64,000 bases of DNA from positions 1-64,000 of the forward strand of contig JACCGJ010001478.1 in NCBI GenBank assembly GCA_013407085.1. The letters are read 5' to 3'. The position numbers were made by a program, and so were the translations under genes. The stretch is from Atriophallophorus winterbourni (lineage: Eukaryota > Platyhelminthes > Trematoda > Plagiorchiida > Microphallidae). Below, one piece after another: positions 32,174-44,995 of this stretch (position 1 is its first letter; the number at the start of each line of letters is the position of its first letter). Below the pieces are notes generated by a model. The model ran no database searches. It was given only the letters and a program-made list of their open reading frames with translations, and was not told where the DNA came from.

Positions 32174-33309
32174 CACTCAAATCTCGGTACTATGCCACCT
32201 CGTTACTATGCCACTCTCGCTACTGTGCCACTTTTGCTCGGTCCCGACAAAATTCAATACAAAATAAATTTACTATGCCACTCCCTACTCTCGTTACTAT
32301 GCCACAATTCTGTGACTATTTAAAAGCGCATTTTTGCGCATTTTACGCATATAGTCAGCCGGTTTCAAGGTCAAACACGCGATGTTTCGCCCTGACGCCA
32401 GCTACAACAAGCCAATCACCTCACGCACAACGACAAGCCTCTCTCCTACTCTTGCTTTAATTATCGATAGATAGACTCACGAAAGCGGTCGCACAAACAG
32501 ACACTCACAACAGTGACATCGCTATTTTTCAAACTATTCAGCCCATAATGTCAGCTCAAAAACTCACGCGAACCGACTTTACGCTGAAGGAGAAGTTCGA
32601 GATCATCGACGCTGTGAAGAAGGAGCCGAATCAGTCCAAGTTGGCGAGGGAGATTAGCAAGAAATGGGGCGTCGAAGTTAAGAGAACCACCGTGAAGGGT
32701 ATTCTCAGCAAGAAGGATGCAATTGAAGCAGCAATCAAAGCTGGAGTTCCATCGAAGCGCATGAAGCTGACGCAGCCTCACGACCCGAAGTTTGAGGAGG
32801 GAGTGCTGATGTGGCTAAGCAAGCAAGAGGGCTGCATCTGCCTGTCAGCGGCGATCTGATCAAGGAGAAGGCGATAAAACTGGCCGCGCTAATGCGCATC
32901 CCAGACTTCATGGCGAGCGACGGTTGGTTAGACAGCTTCAAGAAGCGCAATGGCATCACGTTCAAGACAGTGCAGGACGAAGCTGGAGCGGTGGATTCCC
33001 CATCCCTTATTGATTAGCAGTAGCAGGTTCTTCGGCCCATACTCAGGCAGTTCTCTGCAGCTGAAGTCTTCAACCTGAACGAGACTGATGCGAGCGTGTG
33101 ATCGGCTAAACAACGAGATGAACGAGATCCGATGAGCGAAGATGCGTGAGCCGACGATTTCTGAGAGCTTTGGACTGATCGATTGAGCAAATAAATGATG
33201 GACTTGAGAAAATAAAGCCGTTTTTACAAAACCTCGTTACTATGCCACTCTCGCTACTATGCCACTCTTGCTTGGTCCCAGCGGGTGGCATAGTACTGAG
33301 ATTTGAGTG
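32174..33309 (+). mobile_element. CENP-B/pogo-type DNA transposon, internally deleted
   Basis: Terminal inverted repeats of about 25 bp (cactcaaatctcggtactat... and its complement ending at 33,309, with one mismatch) are flanked by TA on each side (32,172-32,173 and 33,310-33,311). Units A and C have the uninterrupted ggTAttatgaac at this place. Sub-terminal tactatgccact phrases repeat at both ends. The total length is 1,136 bp, and the DDE catalytic domain is absent, so it needs a transposase from elsewhere. Confidence 0.9.
32548..33017 (+). pseudogene. Transposase N-terminus, CENP-B-like DNA-binding domains
   Basis: The first 103 codons (32,548-32,859) begin M-S-A-Q-K-L-T-R and carry a helix-turn-helix of the CENP-B N-terminal type (L-K-E-K-F-E-I-I-D, S-K-L-A-R-E-I). 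A frameshift near 32,822 moves the reading to 32,811-33,017, which matches the second CENP-B-type helix-turn-helix (A-x3-L-x6-F-x-A-S-x-G-W-L-D-S-F-K-K-R). A stop follows at 33,017, before any DDE residues. Confidence 0.8.
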
Positions 33310-34289
33310 TATTATGAACTTGACGCATTCGATTTCAATTTTTATTTGGTCGGGCTTTCCACGAAATTTTCCCCAACGTTATTGTAGGAAGAAAAACGCA
33401 CTCAATAGTGGAGACGGTTTTGGGAGTGGTAATGGAATTTATATACAAGTTCAAAATTCATTCTTGACATTGATGGTACGTGTTGAAAATTTCTTGCCGT
33501 CGACCACTCACTTTTAATGTATTGTATACAGGATTCTCTCAAAACTTGGGAAAAACAGATACTGTTTTCGGCTATTGAACATTGGCATCAGCATGCAGAT
33601 CTACCACTGATCGTCGAGTAGGCCTATGGTCGTTAGCTCTGCGAGTGAGATGGTTCCTCCTGAATCATAATTGTCATCAATTTGAAACGCTGCAAATCAT
33701 GAAATTGTTATGCATCCACCTGTATGGCATCATCCATTTGAAAGAAAACTAATACAAACAAATTAGCTTAGTCAAAATACCGTTTAATATTCTCAGTAAT
33801 GAGAGATTTCATCTAAAATTACAAATGAATCATCAGCGTAGTATTTGCTCCTATTTTTCTTTTGCAAACAGAAGAATGTATTGGAATAAATGAAGATGAA
33901 TGTTTCCGCAAAGTTTAATTTTTGTAGAAAATCTTTGCGCAAATTTGAAAAATTTAGAGATTTATTCCATTACTGCCGATGTAGCAATAGGTTTCCATGA
34001 TGTCTGTTTCAGTGAGCGAAATAAGCATCTATTCAACTTTAAAAATAAATATTTTTTCACCATATATATTCCTGAATCGTTAATCATGACTCTTGACATA
34101 ATGCGGTTTCATTTACTTGTAATGGCGAGACGAATAAAGATAATGGATTTCCGTTGACGTATCATTCTAATTAAGTTGTTTCAACATTACACTTATTTCA
34201 GTTTATCGCTGGAAATATATTGTATTTTACAAAATATAATGTTGAATCTTCATTTTGTAAACACGGGATCAGATTTCTGGCATAATTCT

Positions 34290-34530
34290 GGTATCTTTGG
34301 TCATGAATTTGGCATGCTGTTTTTTTACAATAATAGTCATTCACAATTCATGTTTTGGTTAACATCCCCGCATCTCTACAAGCGTTATCTAGCCCTAAGG
34401 TTTGGTGTAATGGTGCTGGTATTAAACCCTTTATCAAAACTCTAGTTATTGCAAGTGAACCTTTTGTTCATCCATTTGGCATGCTGTTTATTATACAATA
34501 ATAGTCATAATCAATTCATGGTGTGGTTCA
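34290..34530. repeat. 167-bp tandem repeat, about 1.5 copies (unit B)
   Basis: This is the equivalent of 11,310-11,790, with one full period and a part. Confidence 0.65.
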
Positions 34531-35844
34531 CATCCCAAGCACCACTAGCCTTTGCCGTGTTTAGGAGAAGTGAGTAACATTAGGTTTACTGAATTTTGAT
34601 ACTGTTCAAAAATGGTTGGCAATGTGTAACTTCGAGGTTATTGATAATTAGGTTTCGTTAAACGAGTCCTGTTGTTCTAATACAGATACACAGATTAAGA
34701 TTAACTTAGGCAAATATAAGTCGGTAATTTTTGTTTTACAATAATATACTTCCGTGAGAAATGCCGTGAGGAATAGTAGAACATTTACATGGACGATGAT
34801 TTACTGACCGTTCAACCATGCGCTCAGGGTTTCGGAAACTCATGGATCAAATGCTCAATGTTCAACATTGAACCTACTCTGCACAGCACTTGTTTGATTT
34901 TGGAGCGTTCAGTATGACATAACTGAAATTTTGCTGAACTTTCAATGTGAATTTTCATGTCTCGTTATGTTTTGAAGTTTTAAAAGGCCGGTCCTAGAAC
35001 AGCTGCTCCCGCAAGGTCAAATCCCTAACACTGGTAATGTCCTTTTAATTATTATCATGACACAGTTCGATAGCAAGAGACTTGAATCGAGCAGCGAAAG
35101 AACTACTGAAATCGCAGATGTGTTCAAATGCGATTGGTTTATGGGAGATTCTGTAATAGTCAAAATCAATGTTGCCATGTCTTTGTGTGCACCCAACAAA
35201 AAGGACATTTGCATCACGTGATCGATCATTGATTGTGACCGATCATCAAGCCCATCGTTTGTGATATATATCATCGCGGTTATCAAATAGGCTGTTGAAT
35301 TACCGCCACGGGATTCTCGATTGGTGGATTGCTAAATGTTTTACTCTTTAATAGGAGGATTTTAATTTGTCTAGGTCGGAGTAAATCCACTCAGGTTAAA
35401 AGATTGAATAATTGATCCAACTTTAATAAAGTTCAAAAAAAAGATCAAATATTTCATTGCATGGAACATGATTGAAGTAAACCGAGAGGAAAATCAGTTG
35501 TCGAGATATAAAAAAAATTGGTTCTATTTTAACTTTTAGAAGAATCAACATATTCAATATCTGATTTGTCATTGAACACAAACCACGAAATAATTCTTTG
35601 TTTTATATCGACAACAATATTTTTGTTGTCTGTGTTCCAATAAAGATGACTATTTCAAACCTGGTTTTGGACTCACGCTGATTATTTAGCATGATACCGG
35701 CAGATTCAAATGTCAATTTATTAAACTCCGGACAAGCGTTAACATACCTAAGCATGTTTCGTAAGCATTCCAATCGAGGGATACTTATTAATATACGGTT
35801 GTATGTATAAACTATTCTTTCGTAGCAATGCAATCTAATTATTG

Positions 35845-36460
35845 GTCTGAGCTGAGAAGGATCTCGGTATCTCGATCACTAATAACCTGAAACCGAATAG
35901 TCATCACCAGAAAGTCTGCAACAGGGCAAGCGGTGTCTTGCGAATTCTGAGGAGAATATTCGGGTGGTTCTGTCTTAAAACGCTGCCCCGCATTTAACAT
36001 TCTTACATCCATCCGACGATAGAATACACTTTGGCCACCGTGGTTTTGTCACGACATTAAATTGCTGGGTAAAGTTTACCACCAGACGACGACGCTAGTT
36101 GATGGAATGCAGCACATCCCATACCAATAGCGAATGGTCATGCTGGAAAGGACCAATTTTACATGAAGGAGAGTGAGGAGCGACATGATCCTCACATATA
36201 AAACACTGCGGATGGAGAATCACCCTCTCCGCGATTTGATAAAAGTTAGTTCCCCTAAGTTTACACAGAGTCACTCAAGTTGTATCGATATACCGCAATC
36301 AAGACTCATTTCTCAAAGTCATTTTTTCTCGGTGCATATTTGCATTCTGTGGAACTCACTATCAAATGATATTCTGAACGCTCCTACGATCCGTGATTTC
36401 AAATTGAAACTGACTGCTTATATCAAAGAACACTCCACTATCGGCACTGGATATTGACCC
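35845..36460 (+). pseudogene. CR1-like LINE RT C-terminal fragment
   Basis: It starts at gctgagaaggatctcggtatct, encoding E-K-D-L-x-I-S-I-T-N-N-L, the conserved segment after the RT palm. The end (36,173-36,457) reads S-H-F-F-S-V-x-I-x-I-L-W-N-S-L-S-N-D-I, then F-K-L-K-L-T-A-Y-I, the typical C-terminus of CR1/Jockey-type RTs. It is frame-broken and marks the left border of the 7.2-kb insertion in unit B. Confidence 0.7.
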
Positions 36461-36489
36461 AATATAAACCCACACAAGCCAAACAACTC

Positions 36490-37550
36490 AAGAGAATTTT
36501 GATTGCATCATCTTTATTTTTATAGCTTTCATCCAAAGGTACATGTAAAGCGATTGCTTTTCTTCATCTTAAAATCGTGATTTTTGATTCTTGAATTACA
36601 CTGAAAAAGAATAACACAGTTAGAATTCAACGCCTTACAATTCCAACGTATACAAGCCCAAATACTCATTTACATGCACCTTCATCAGTCACACACACAC
36701 AAAAAGAGTGGTCTGGTGCTGTTTGCACTCATCAGATAATGACAATACGATCAGGATCAGCATGTCTTGAAACAGTATGTGTCATGGAAATGCATTCAGA
36801 TGAGGATAATTTTTAAGATCATGGGTTTAACCCTATATTTTTTGGCACACGTAACGGGAATGTGTTTGTCCTGCCAACCTTATCAAGCATGTGTTACTAC
36901 AAACAAATACTGATGAGTAAGAAATTTTATTTTGTCTGCGTGATGGAATCTTTTACAGAAGATCACTTAGTATATAAAATATTCATCAATTTAGAATATT
37001 TGTTCGACGTCACCGTCGCAATATTTGAGATAAGCCAACATAGCGAGGGAATATGACGAATGAAGTTTAAGCCATGCAACGCAATATGCTGTTTATGATG
37101 GAAAATTAATCGACTCGATATGTGGGGATTTCCGGTATTCTTTCTAATAATCCCAGAATCCCACTTCAATGGAATTTTTCATGTAAGAAATGAAATTGGG
37201 TGCTTGGATATCAATAAACTAGAATTAACTCCCAAAAATTTGAAGGGAATATTCCAAATAATTATCACGGTTTGTCATTTCACGTTAATTGTTTACTTGT
37301 TAATATCCGTTAAATTTCATTTAAAAATTTTGATTATGGCTTCTTAAATCTAACTTAATGAATGTTCTTAATTCTATTTCCAATGGCATACTAAAAATTG
37401 TTATTTTTTTCCTTTAAATCGAAAATATTTGCCTGATTAAATGTCGCCATTAAATAAAAGTGTGCATGATCAAGCTCATTTGTGCAGATTTTCGGATCAC
37501 CCTATCACCAGCTGTTGGAGCTGCCTGAACAACAGTACGTTTGTTATTAC
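36490..37550. other. Unassigned AT-rich stretch
   Basis: No gene is recognised. A reverse-complement relic of the 232-bp hammerhead monomer lies at about 36,650-36,840. Its core at 36,705-36,743 (minus) reads CTGATGAG with helix II GTGC/GCAC, but the GAAA box is altered to CCAGA. The remainder holds only short chance frames. Confidence 0.5.
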
Positions 37551-37557
37551 ATGTTTA

Positions 37558-38225
37558 CTTGACTTGCGGAAGCCACATTGAGATTCGGAGTAAATTCTAT
37601 CGGCTATAACTTGTAACCGGATCTGTAAGACTTTAGCAAACAATTTGCCTACAACATTCAAACGGGATATTCTTCTGTAATTGTTGCAGTCGCCTCTATT
37701 ACACTTATTCTTAAATAGCGTGATGATCATTGAGTTTCGCATCTCTTGCGCGACACACTCCTCCTACCAGCAATAAAAAAGCAAATCGTGAAGAGGTTGT
37801 AATAATGCGACACTACAGCATTTGATGAGCTCAGGAGGAATTTTGTCGTCGTATTTGGGGTAACCTGGATCACCCACGCAAGACACGAACGGAAGACGAA
37901 TGCTTTCCATCTACGAAGCACCCAACGTAACTTGAACATATCGTGGATGGACAGGGTGACTAATGCTGAAGTGCTTCCAAAAGCTGGTCTACAGAGCATG
38001 TTCACCCTATTACGACAGGGCTGCCTGCAGTGGCTTTGTCATGTCTACAGAATGGAACACGGTCGTATTCCGAAAAATCTACTCCATGGTGAGTTGTAAT
38101 TAGGAAGTCGACCATTGGGCAGACCGCACTTGCGGTACAAATACGTTTGCAAAAGAGATATGAAAGCTCTTGGCATTGACTCGGCGAGTTGGGAAGAACT
38201 TGCTCTTGACTCCTCACATTGAGGC
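37558..38225. mobile_element. LINE fragment with internal inversion
   Basis: 37,558-37,850 is RT-coding LINE sequence on the minus strand, with a frame matching the Met-Arg-Asp-Thr-Lys...Cys-Gly-Phe-Arg-Lys segment. From about 37,858 the sequence switches to LINE 3' coding sequence on the plus strand, matching 31,157-31,540. The parts meet head to head. The 3' tail is missing. Confidence 0.75.
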
Positions 38226-39100
38226 ATTGTGTGCTCAGAACCTATAAACCAGAGGTACGTTTTGCTTCTAAATTGTACATCATTTTTTCGATATAATTGC
38301 AATTTCTCTTATGTTTTATATAGAAATCTGCATGTATTTTGTACTTTAGATATGGCGAACAAATGGAAATGCTCAATAAAAAATGGTGGACTTTTGATTA
38401 GTTGATCCCCAACTGAGTGATATTTATAAAGTTATTCGTGAAGATGCTGTTTCGTGCGCTCTTCTTGAAACTACCCTCGAGTGTGCGGAGCGCATTATTA
38501 AAGTAAGTGAATCATATTATTCGTAACATTTTCTATTAAGACCCAATTCAAGACTGACCGGGAGCTATTAAATCAGCCCCATGGATGCAACACTCCGAAT
38601 GTGGAAAATAATAAACCATTGCACCTGTCACCAAGTGAAGCAACGCTGAAAAAGGTTTGCCCCAATTTTTCAAACGTCTCATTCCTTCAGGTGCTCCGTT
38701 GCATTGATTTTATGAAAAATCATCTCCACTTGGAAAGATTTCATGTATACGTATGTGGCCGTTTCACGGTTAAACTATCTTTATTTTTTCCGCAATTTTC
38801 CTGTTATAACTCCTCCATTCCATTTTTCACAGAAATCATCACACGAAAGCTGGAAAACCGGATGAAATTTTTGATGCGTAATTTTTTGAATTCTATTAAT
38901 GTAGATTTTATTTAACATTCATGTTAATTTAATTGGTGTTAATATAATGTATTGGCGAATCGTTGTTTTTCGCAAATTGACTGGGCTCCTCGAAGTTAAC
39001 AGAACACAGTTCTATTGAGTCTGTATCGGAGACGGTGTACGCAAAAGCATCGCGATTTTTCTACAGACTAAAATTAGCGTTTGGGTAATGTTCTGCCATA
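38226..39100. other. Unassigned stretch
   Basis: I see no repeat shared with other parts of the window and no convincing gene. A 104-codon + strand frame at 38,601-38,915 is Phe-rich and has no recognisable feature, and is probably chance. Confidence 0.4.
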
Positions 39101-42100
39101 CGTTTGTAAAAATAAGGAGTATTTGGCTGATTACAAAAATTGAATATGCCTCAGGGTTCTGGTCTCGGGGCAGCGAATGTTATATTTTTCGATGAAGATA
39201 TTGCTTAGCATGTTGAACGAGTTGAACATATGAAAGTTGGTTTTGTCAATAGTAGCACTCATCAACCATGTTGAAAAAGAGGTCGCGTTACATAAGGCCA
39301 AGAACCATGTATCAGCCAACAAATTCGGCATAATGTCTTCTCAATGAGGGATTGTGAATTACATGTTTCAACGAATGTGAAAATTACTCATTGAAATTGT
39401 TTCTACGTTTTCACATCAGCTCATAAGGAAGACTGTTTTGTTTTGGACATTGCTGACCTTGTTCACCAAATGCTAAGCAAAGTTTAAATAATCAAAACGT
39501 GTTTGGCAAATCAGTATATTGGAGCCCATATATAGCCTATTAGCTGCCTCCGTCTTGCATAATGGTTGCTCAGTAAGGGAGTGTAGTTTAGTGGTATTCT
39601 TCGAAGTTGTCGAGGTTCTGTTAAATGTTTTGCCATAGATCACGCATTTTGTTCCCTCCCGATTAAATGAACGTCCTTCTTGACCCGGGTGTAACTTGAT
39701 TAGAGGTTTTCGGAAAGTATATCGTCTCGCGACACAGTGTTCAAGTGTACTGGATTCTTTACGTTGTAGACAAGAGTATCAAGAGTCCTGAACAGACTCA
39801 AATGACATTTTCTGACAAACGTTTACTTTGAGCAGAAATTTATATCTGTACACATTTGTTTAATATGCAATGCAGTCCAGCTTCTTTCACAGCACAACCG
39901 ACGAAGCGTTTGGCAAGTTAAACAAGTTGAACTGAGGAAGGCTGGCTTGTCTGGTTGAGCAGTCATTACAATAGCTTTAACTTTAAATCTATCGCGCGTT
40001 CGAACTTGCTTCTAACTCAATAAGCGTGGCAAGCGATTTTTCAGCAATTCCCATTATTCATTTGCTCAATATAAGGAACGAACTTTGCTGATCTCGGCTG
40101 TGAATGTTTGCTCGAATCGAACAGCAAGGGGAATTTCGACATACAACAGACATCCAGCCTTGGACTGCCAAAGTTTTCGCGGTAAAATGTTTATGACTAA
40201 TCTTTTGTTTTATACAAATTAACAGATTGTCTATGACACATTTCACACTAGCACGACTTACGAAAATGATAACTTATATGCTGATAATGCTGCTTCTATT
40301 TCGATACATTTGACCTTGAGCAGTGGTTTCGTGTTGACGGTTTTGGTAATGCACAGATTGAAATGCACCCAAAGTTTCGAAAGGCGAGGTCCTTTTTCAT
40401 TCTCTTTCCTCATTGAAATTTTTTATCGAGTTCGAAGAACATTCGTACTAGGCAACCACCCTGCCAACGCGATTATGCGAGAGCGCTGAACAGTTTGTCT
40501 GTCTGTTCACCATTCCAGCGGATTGCTCGTGTTATACCTTCTCTGTAAGCGGTTTCTCATTAGTACAGTCAATTTGAGATGCTCGTAAATTGAATTTGTT
40601 GTTGTGCGCCACGCTTGCAGGTGTTCACGAGGCCGTCGGTCGTTTTCTTTGGCTAATATTCTCGTGCGGTCACAGACGAACTGATGCCCGAATTGGTCGA
40701 TATGTATTAAGGTTATTGAATTACGGTTATGTCTGCTTACGGCCAACCGATGTTCATGAAGTCTTGTACTCAGTTTGTGACCTGTTTTTCCGACTTAGTT
40801 TATTTTGCAATCACTGCATGCAATCTTATAGACGATATTCGTCTTTTGTTTTGGCTGCAACATATGGACAAATGAGAAACCGCTTACAGAGAAGGCATAA
40901 CATGAACTCGACCAAACCTCAAGAATGATGGTTACCAAAAAGACAAGCAGTATGTAAACCAAAAAATTCCAACTACAAGATGCTTCGAAAGAAGTTTTGC
41001 TAATAATGTCATCTAGCCTGATGTGGAAAAGTTCAACTCCAAATACGCCTGCTCGTCGAAATCAAGTTGAACATCATCCACACCCTGAGCTATTTTCCTT
41101 TATTAATGAGCGCTAAACAGTATATGAGTGATGCGTTGTATGGACCGTCATGAGTAACGAAATACAAAGGTCTTAGTCGACAAGAGTCTCGGAGAGGCTT
41201 TGTGCACGGCAACATGGACCGACGTACAAGTACTGCACTTCAGGTTGACGGTCAAAATCCGTTTGCTTCGTTTCATGCTAAACTGGGAGTCTTTAAGTGT
41301 AAATGCTGTGCACATCAATGTATCAAGCAAACATGTTAGTCTAATGAGGCCACCACCCCATTGACATTCAAGTGTGCCGACAAATATGGCCAAACCATGT
41401 CACCGAGTAATATATCGCTCAGCACACTACTTGCACGTTTGGAAGTAGTATCGGTACCCTTATTACTTTGAATTTGCTGGCGATGTATATCTTCACATAA
41501 ATCGCGTTACGAAAGATGTGTGTTTCTGTCTTAGGGGATGAAAGCATGTCTAATGAAATGATTTTTGTTTCTTTCAAACACTGACGGAGATCATAACAAA
41601 AAAGTTCGCCTCGTGTAATGTTGATATTCATTGGAAAACAGGCGGTGTTTAATATAGCCAACAAAAATGTATCATCTGAATGAAGGATAGTGAAATAACT
41701 TTCTCAGCTATGTCATCACTACTTATTTTGAATTGGTTTAAAATTTTCACATCAACTCATACGGGAGACTCTTCCGCGGTCAAAGATTTAAACCTCATTA
41801 ACCATGGGTCGAGCAAAGTTCGCATGGTGAAAACCTTTTTGACCTGTTAGTATGCGTGAGTCCGTTTGCAACCTGAGAACCGTTTTGGTTTGTTACACTG
41901 AATCGCCAGATAATAAGTCAATCAGATTTTGATTAGCTAGTAAATATCGTATTTTCTTATGATTTGCCTCCGACTTGTATAGTTTTAAGTTTGGATAGAG
42001 GATTGCAGTTAATTGGTGTTCTTCGAATTTCACGAGGACATCCTAAAATCGACGACGTTTGCCTTTGGTGATGCTTCTGGTCTTATTCCTATTGAATAAG

Positions 42101-42640
42101 GTCCTTCCTGATCCAAGTATAACTTCGTTAACGTTTCTTTCTGAACTTGTCGTCATGTGGCCAACTGGTGTTCACGTATCCATGCTTCTCAAATCCGTTC
42201 AGTCTGGTATAATCATGTAATGACATTGGGATAAGATTCGCTTACCTCTAAACAGTGATGAAATGGCAAACAAGGTTTAAGTCTACAAATCTGAATGATG
42301 TTGTTGATGTTCACTTTGTTAAGAGGATATGCACTGCTAAGGAGATCAGGCTATAATGGAATAAGAACCAAGTGCTCCGATCTTTGAGTGATTTTGAGAT
42401 GTTTTCGAAGACGTGGTACTCATGAGTAGCCACGAATACTGCGATATTCACACCTTTTTAAGATTTGACAACACCGAGAATTCAAGACTGTGCCAACGAA
42501 AAGTATATTGCATTGAAACCACCATCGAAGTTTTACAGTGATCCTTTTTAATGGCGTTTGTCCTAGACTCGTCCCAAAAACCATTCGTTTAGAATGACGG
42601 CTTCGTGGAAAATATGAAATCCTTAGGTTACTTGGGAATA
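39100..42640. other. Degraded repetitive region
   Basis: Two weakly similar, same-orientation stretches (about 39,360-39,760 and 41,690-42,130) share phrases such as ttcacatcaactcata, ttgcctccgacttg and ggtgttcttcgaa. Between them lies the Penelope-like fragment. They may be two decayed copies of one Penelope-like element, but I cannot align a reverse transcriptase. Confidence 0.4.
40507..40770 (-). pseudogene. Penelope-like GIY-YIG endonuclease C-terminal fragment
   Basis: The minus strand encodes T-R-L-H-E-H-R-L-A-V, then H-x-D-Q-F-G-H-Q-F, then R-I-L-A-K-E-N-D-R-R-P-R-E-H-L-Q-A-W. This is the conserved order of the GIY-YIG domain end in Penelope-like elements (R-x-x-E-H, H...G-H-x-F, R-I-L-A-x-E, R-x-x-E...E-A-W). 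The GIY-YIG motif itself lies upstream in sequence too decayed to read. A short part (atgagaaaccgcttacagag) recurs inverted at about 40,873. Confidence 0.6.
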
Positions 42641-43048
42641 AAATCCGAATCAGAACACTTTGAATTACGTTAGTTGTTTTTGCAGATGACATAAAATATG
42701 GAAACAAATCCGATCCATCGTTGATTGTTTGATGCAGCAAGTGGATTTTGATGGCCTGTATCACTGGTCTCATCCAAATCAGATGCCTTTCAACATACGT
42801 AAATGTAAAATGTTACAACGTGTGCGGCAATACGAGTACACATATAATCATTCTCATGAAAACATGACTTGGACTAGAGCTGAGAAGGATCTCAGTATCT
42901 CTATCACGAATAACCTGAAACCCAATAGTCATCACCACAATCTCTCCAACAGGGGAAGCGGTATCTTGGCAATGCTGAGGAGAATATTCGGGTGGTTCTG
43001 TCTTAGAACGCTTCCCCGCATTTTACATACATCCATCCGACGATAGAT
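42640..43048 (+). pseudogene. CR1-like RT palm fragment
   Basis: The order is V-F-A-D-D-I-K (with a stop) near 42,680, then L-Y-H-W-S, M-P-F-N-I-x-K-C-K-M-L, and from 42,882 E-K-D-L-S-I-S-I-T-N-N-L. The last part overlaps in content with 35,849-36,010, so two related fragments bound the 7.2-kb block. Sequence similar to unit position 13,350 resumes right after it. Confidence 0.65.
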
Positions 43049-43239
43049 TACATTTTTAATCTTCCCGTTTCAGTTTTTCGTTTAAGAATTTACCTTCAAG
43101 CGTTTTTCATTCCAATAGCTTGCATGAGTTTAAAACGAAATTACACGATGTTTTATTGAATTATTCGTTTTCCGAGTAATGATATACTAGTTGCTTAGCT
43201 CGTTTTTATACCCACCTTTTATTGTTCAACATTCTACTG

Positions 43240-43470
43240 TTATTGTTAAACTGGCTGCCATTTAGGCAATTGAACACCTTGAACTACCTTGGTTGTTTTC
43301 CCGATCACGTAATAATATGGAAGCAAATCCGATCCTATAAAGTTTGTTTAACGCTGTAAGAGGATTTCGTTGCCCTGTATCACTGGTCTCAACTGAATCA
43401 GATGCGTTTCAATGTAAAATGTTACAACTTGTTCGACAATACGAGCATACATACATACAGCATATATTCT
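43240..43470 (+). pseudogene. Second CR1-like RT palm relic
   Basis: This is a diverged copy of 42,650-42,845 (atatggaagcaaatccgatcc, cctgtatcactggtctcaac, atgttacaacttgt). It is followed by a short (TA)n tract at 43,493-43,518. Confidence 0.55.
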
Positions 43471-43529
43471 TATGAAAATTATCAGTGTAAATTTATATAT
43501 ATATATATATATATATATGTTTTGAGTTA

Positions 43530-44995
43530 GGGAAACCTTATTCCCAAAATTATATCTATAAAATAACGGTGATCTCACATTTTTGTTAGAACAAACCATC
43601 AAACTTTAACGATAAAAATAAGAGAGATTTGATCATCGCTTTCATGTCATTAAACCAGTATTCCCGAAAAAATTCATAACTAAATTTTTCATGCAAAATT
43701 TAGTCTTAAAATAAAGTTTAGATCTATAGACACAATCAACATGGAAACTAAAAATTGAGTGCTCATCTTGGGTGTCACAAGGTCATGAACAGGGAATAAA
43801 GCAGGATGATGCAATCGGGTCTCAATGTATGCTAAATGCGCGTGAACAACGAACCCCTTGGTGATGAAACAAATTACGCAACTCACATGGGAATAGTGTT
43901 CAGAAATTAAGCTAATTTGTCTGCTTAAGACAATCTAAAATTCGCAAAATCTACAACGCGGTCTGTTCTTGACAACACGTTGATTTCTGGAGTAAAACTT
44001 TAACTCGTAAACGTTGAGCTTACCCTTCACTGAAATACTCAATGCGTTCTGGATGTTACGTAAAAGTCCCATGCGCAACCTGATTATGATTTGTGGACGG
44101 CTTGGTGGTGTTGTTGTTCTTATTATTATCAGGTTGTATATTAATCCAGACATATTAATTTAGCTTTCTCTCCCAATTTCCTACCCTAACGAAAAGTATG
44201 AACCACTAGCCGTATGTTTCTAACAGTTTAGCGCGGATGAGCATCGGATATTATCTCCACCAATGAACATTGATCCAGAATAAAAATTCTGTATTTCAAA
44301 GAATTAATTTATTGGCTACCAGCCGCCACGTGCTCGATTTTAATTGAAAGAATTATTTTGGAGTGTTTGCTTGCAGTTAATTTCTCCTCATTGGGCCTAT
44401 CTCTCACGTAAAATAAAATTGAGAATTGAGAATTATAATTATGTTATGTTTCTTTGCTAATGATATTTGTATCCCAAAATTGTTTCATTCAACAGTCTAC
44501 TCGCGAGTAACTATTTTTTCAAACATATCGGGTTCCTCTTGAACGCAACATTGTGAAAGAAATGCAGGTTAGTATATGTCCCGATTTAATGGTGTGCATA
44601 TTATGCAGCTCTCGGATAAAAAGTCTACATCATTATCTACAAACTGCTATTTGATCTGAACTTATTTTTGAAAATATTAAAATTAAACCTCACTCTCACA
44701 ACGTCACTGACTACTTACTAGCAAACATTAGAAGAGCATAAGACAATCATGCTGATGTTGCGTTTGACACATACCACCACTTATAACCGCCTTTTGATAT
44801 TTTAGGACATGCAGTCGAATTCTCCATTGCGTACTAGTTCAAGCAACGCTAATATGGATCGATTTTTCACCGGGCAGATGCCCATGGACTCCAGTGGATC
44901 ACCACTAAAAACGGTAACTTCCGAATCGCAAAGAATATTTAGAAATAGACATATTCAGAAGCATAGTTGCGAATCGCTGCACGTAAATGAATAGA
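43530..44995 (+). repeat. Inverted partial copy of the segmental unit
   Basis: The reverse complement matches about 6,850-8,215 of unit A. It carries the 108-bp ATG exon on the + strand at 44,806-44,913 with TTTTAG before and GTAACT after. The rest of the gene is not present on this strand. Confidence 0.75.

Larger units (their letters stand above)
19440..35845. repeat. Segmental repeat unit, copy B
   Basis: This is the third copy of the unit and the most diverged. Relative to A and C it lacks the LTR element and keeps sequence of about 300 bp (24,580-24,900) containing two extra exons. It also has a private insertion at about 22,990-23,458 with no recognised feature. It has gained a 5'-truncated LINE (29,262-31,777) and a CENP-B/pogo-type transposon (32,174-33,309). 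The unit is interrupted at 35,845 by a block of about 7.2 kb and resumes near 43,050. Confidence 0.85.

Noticed and set aside
40590..40928. 112-codon plus-strand frame
   Set aside because: It is the shadow of the Penelope-like coding fragment on the opposite strand.
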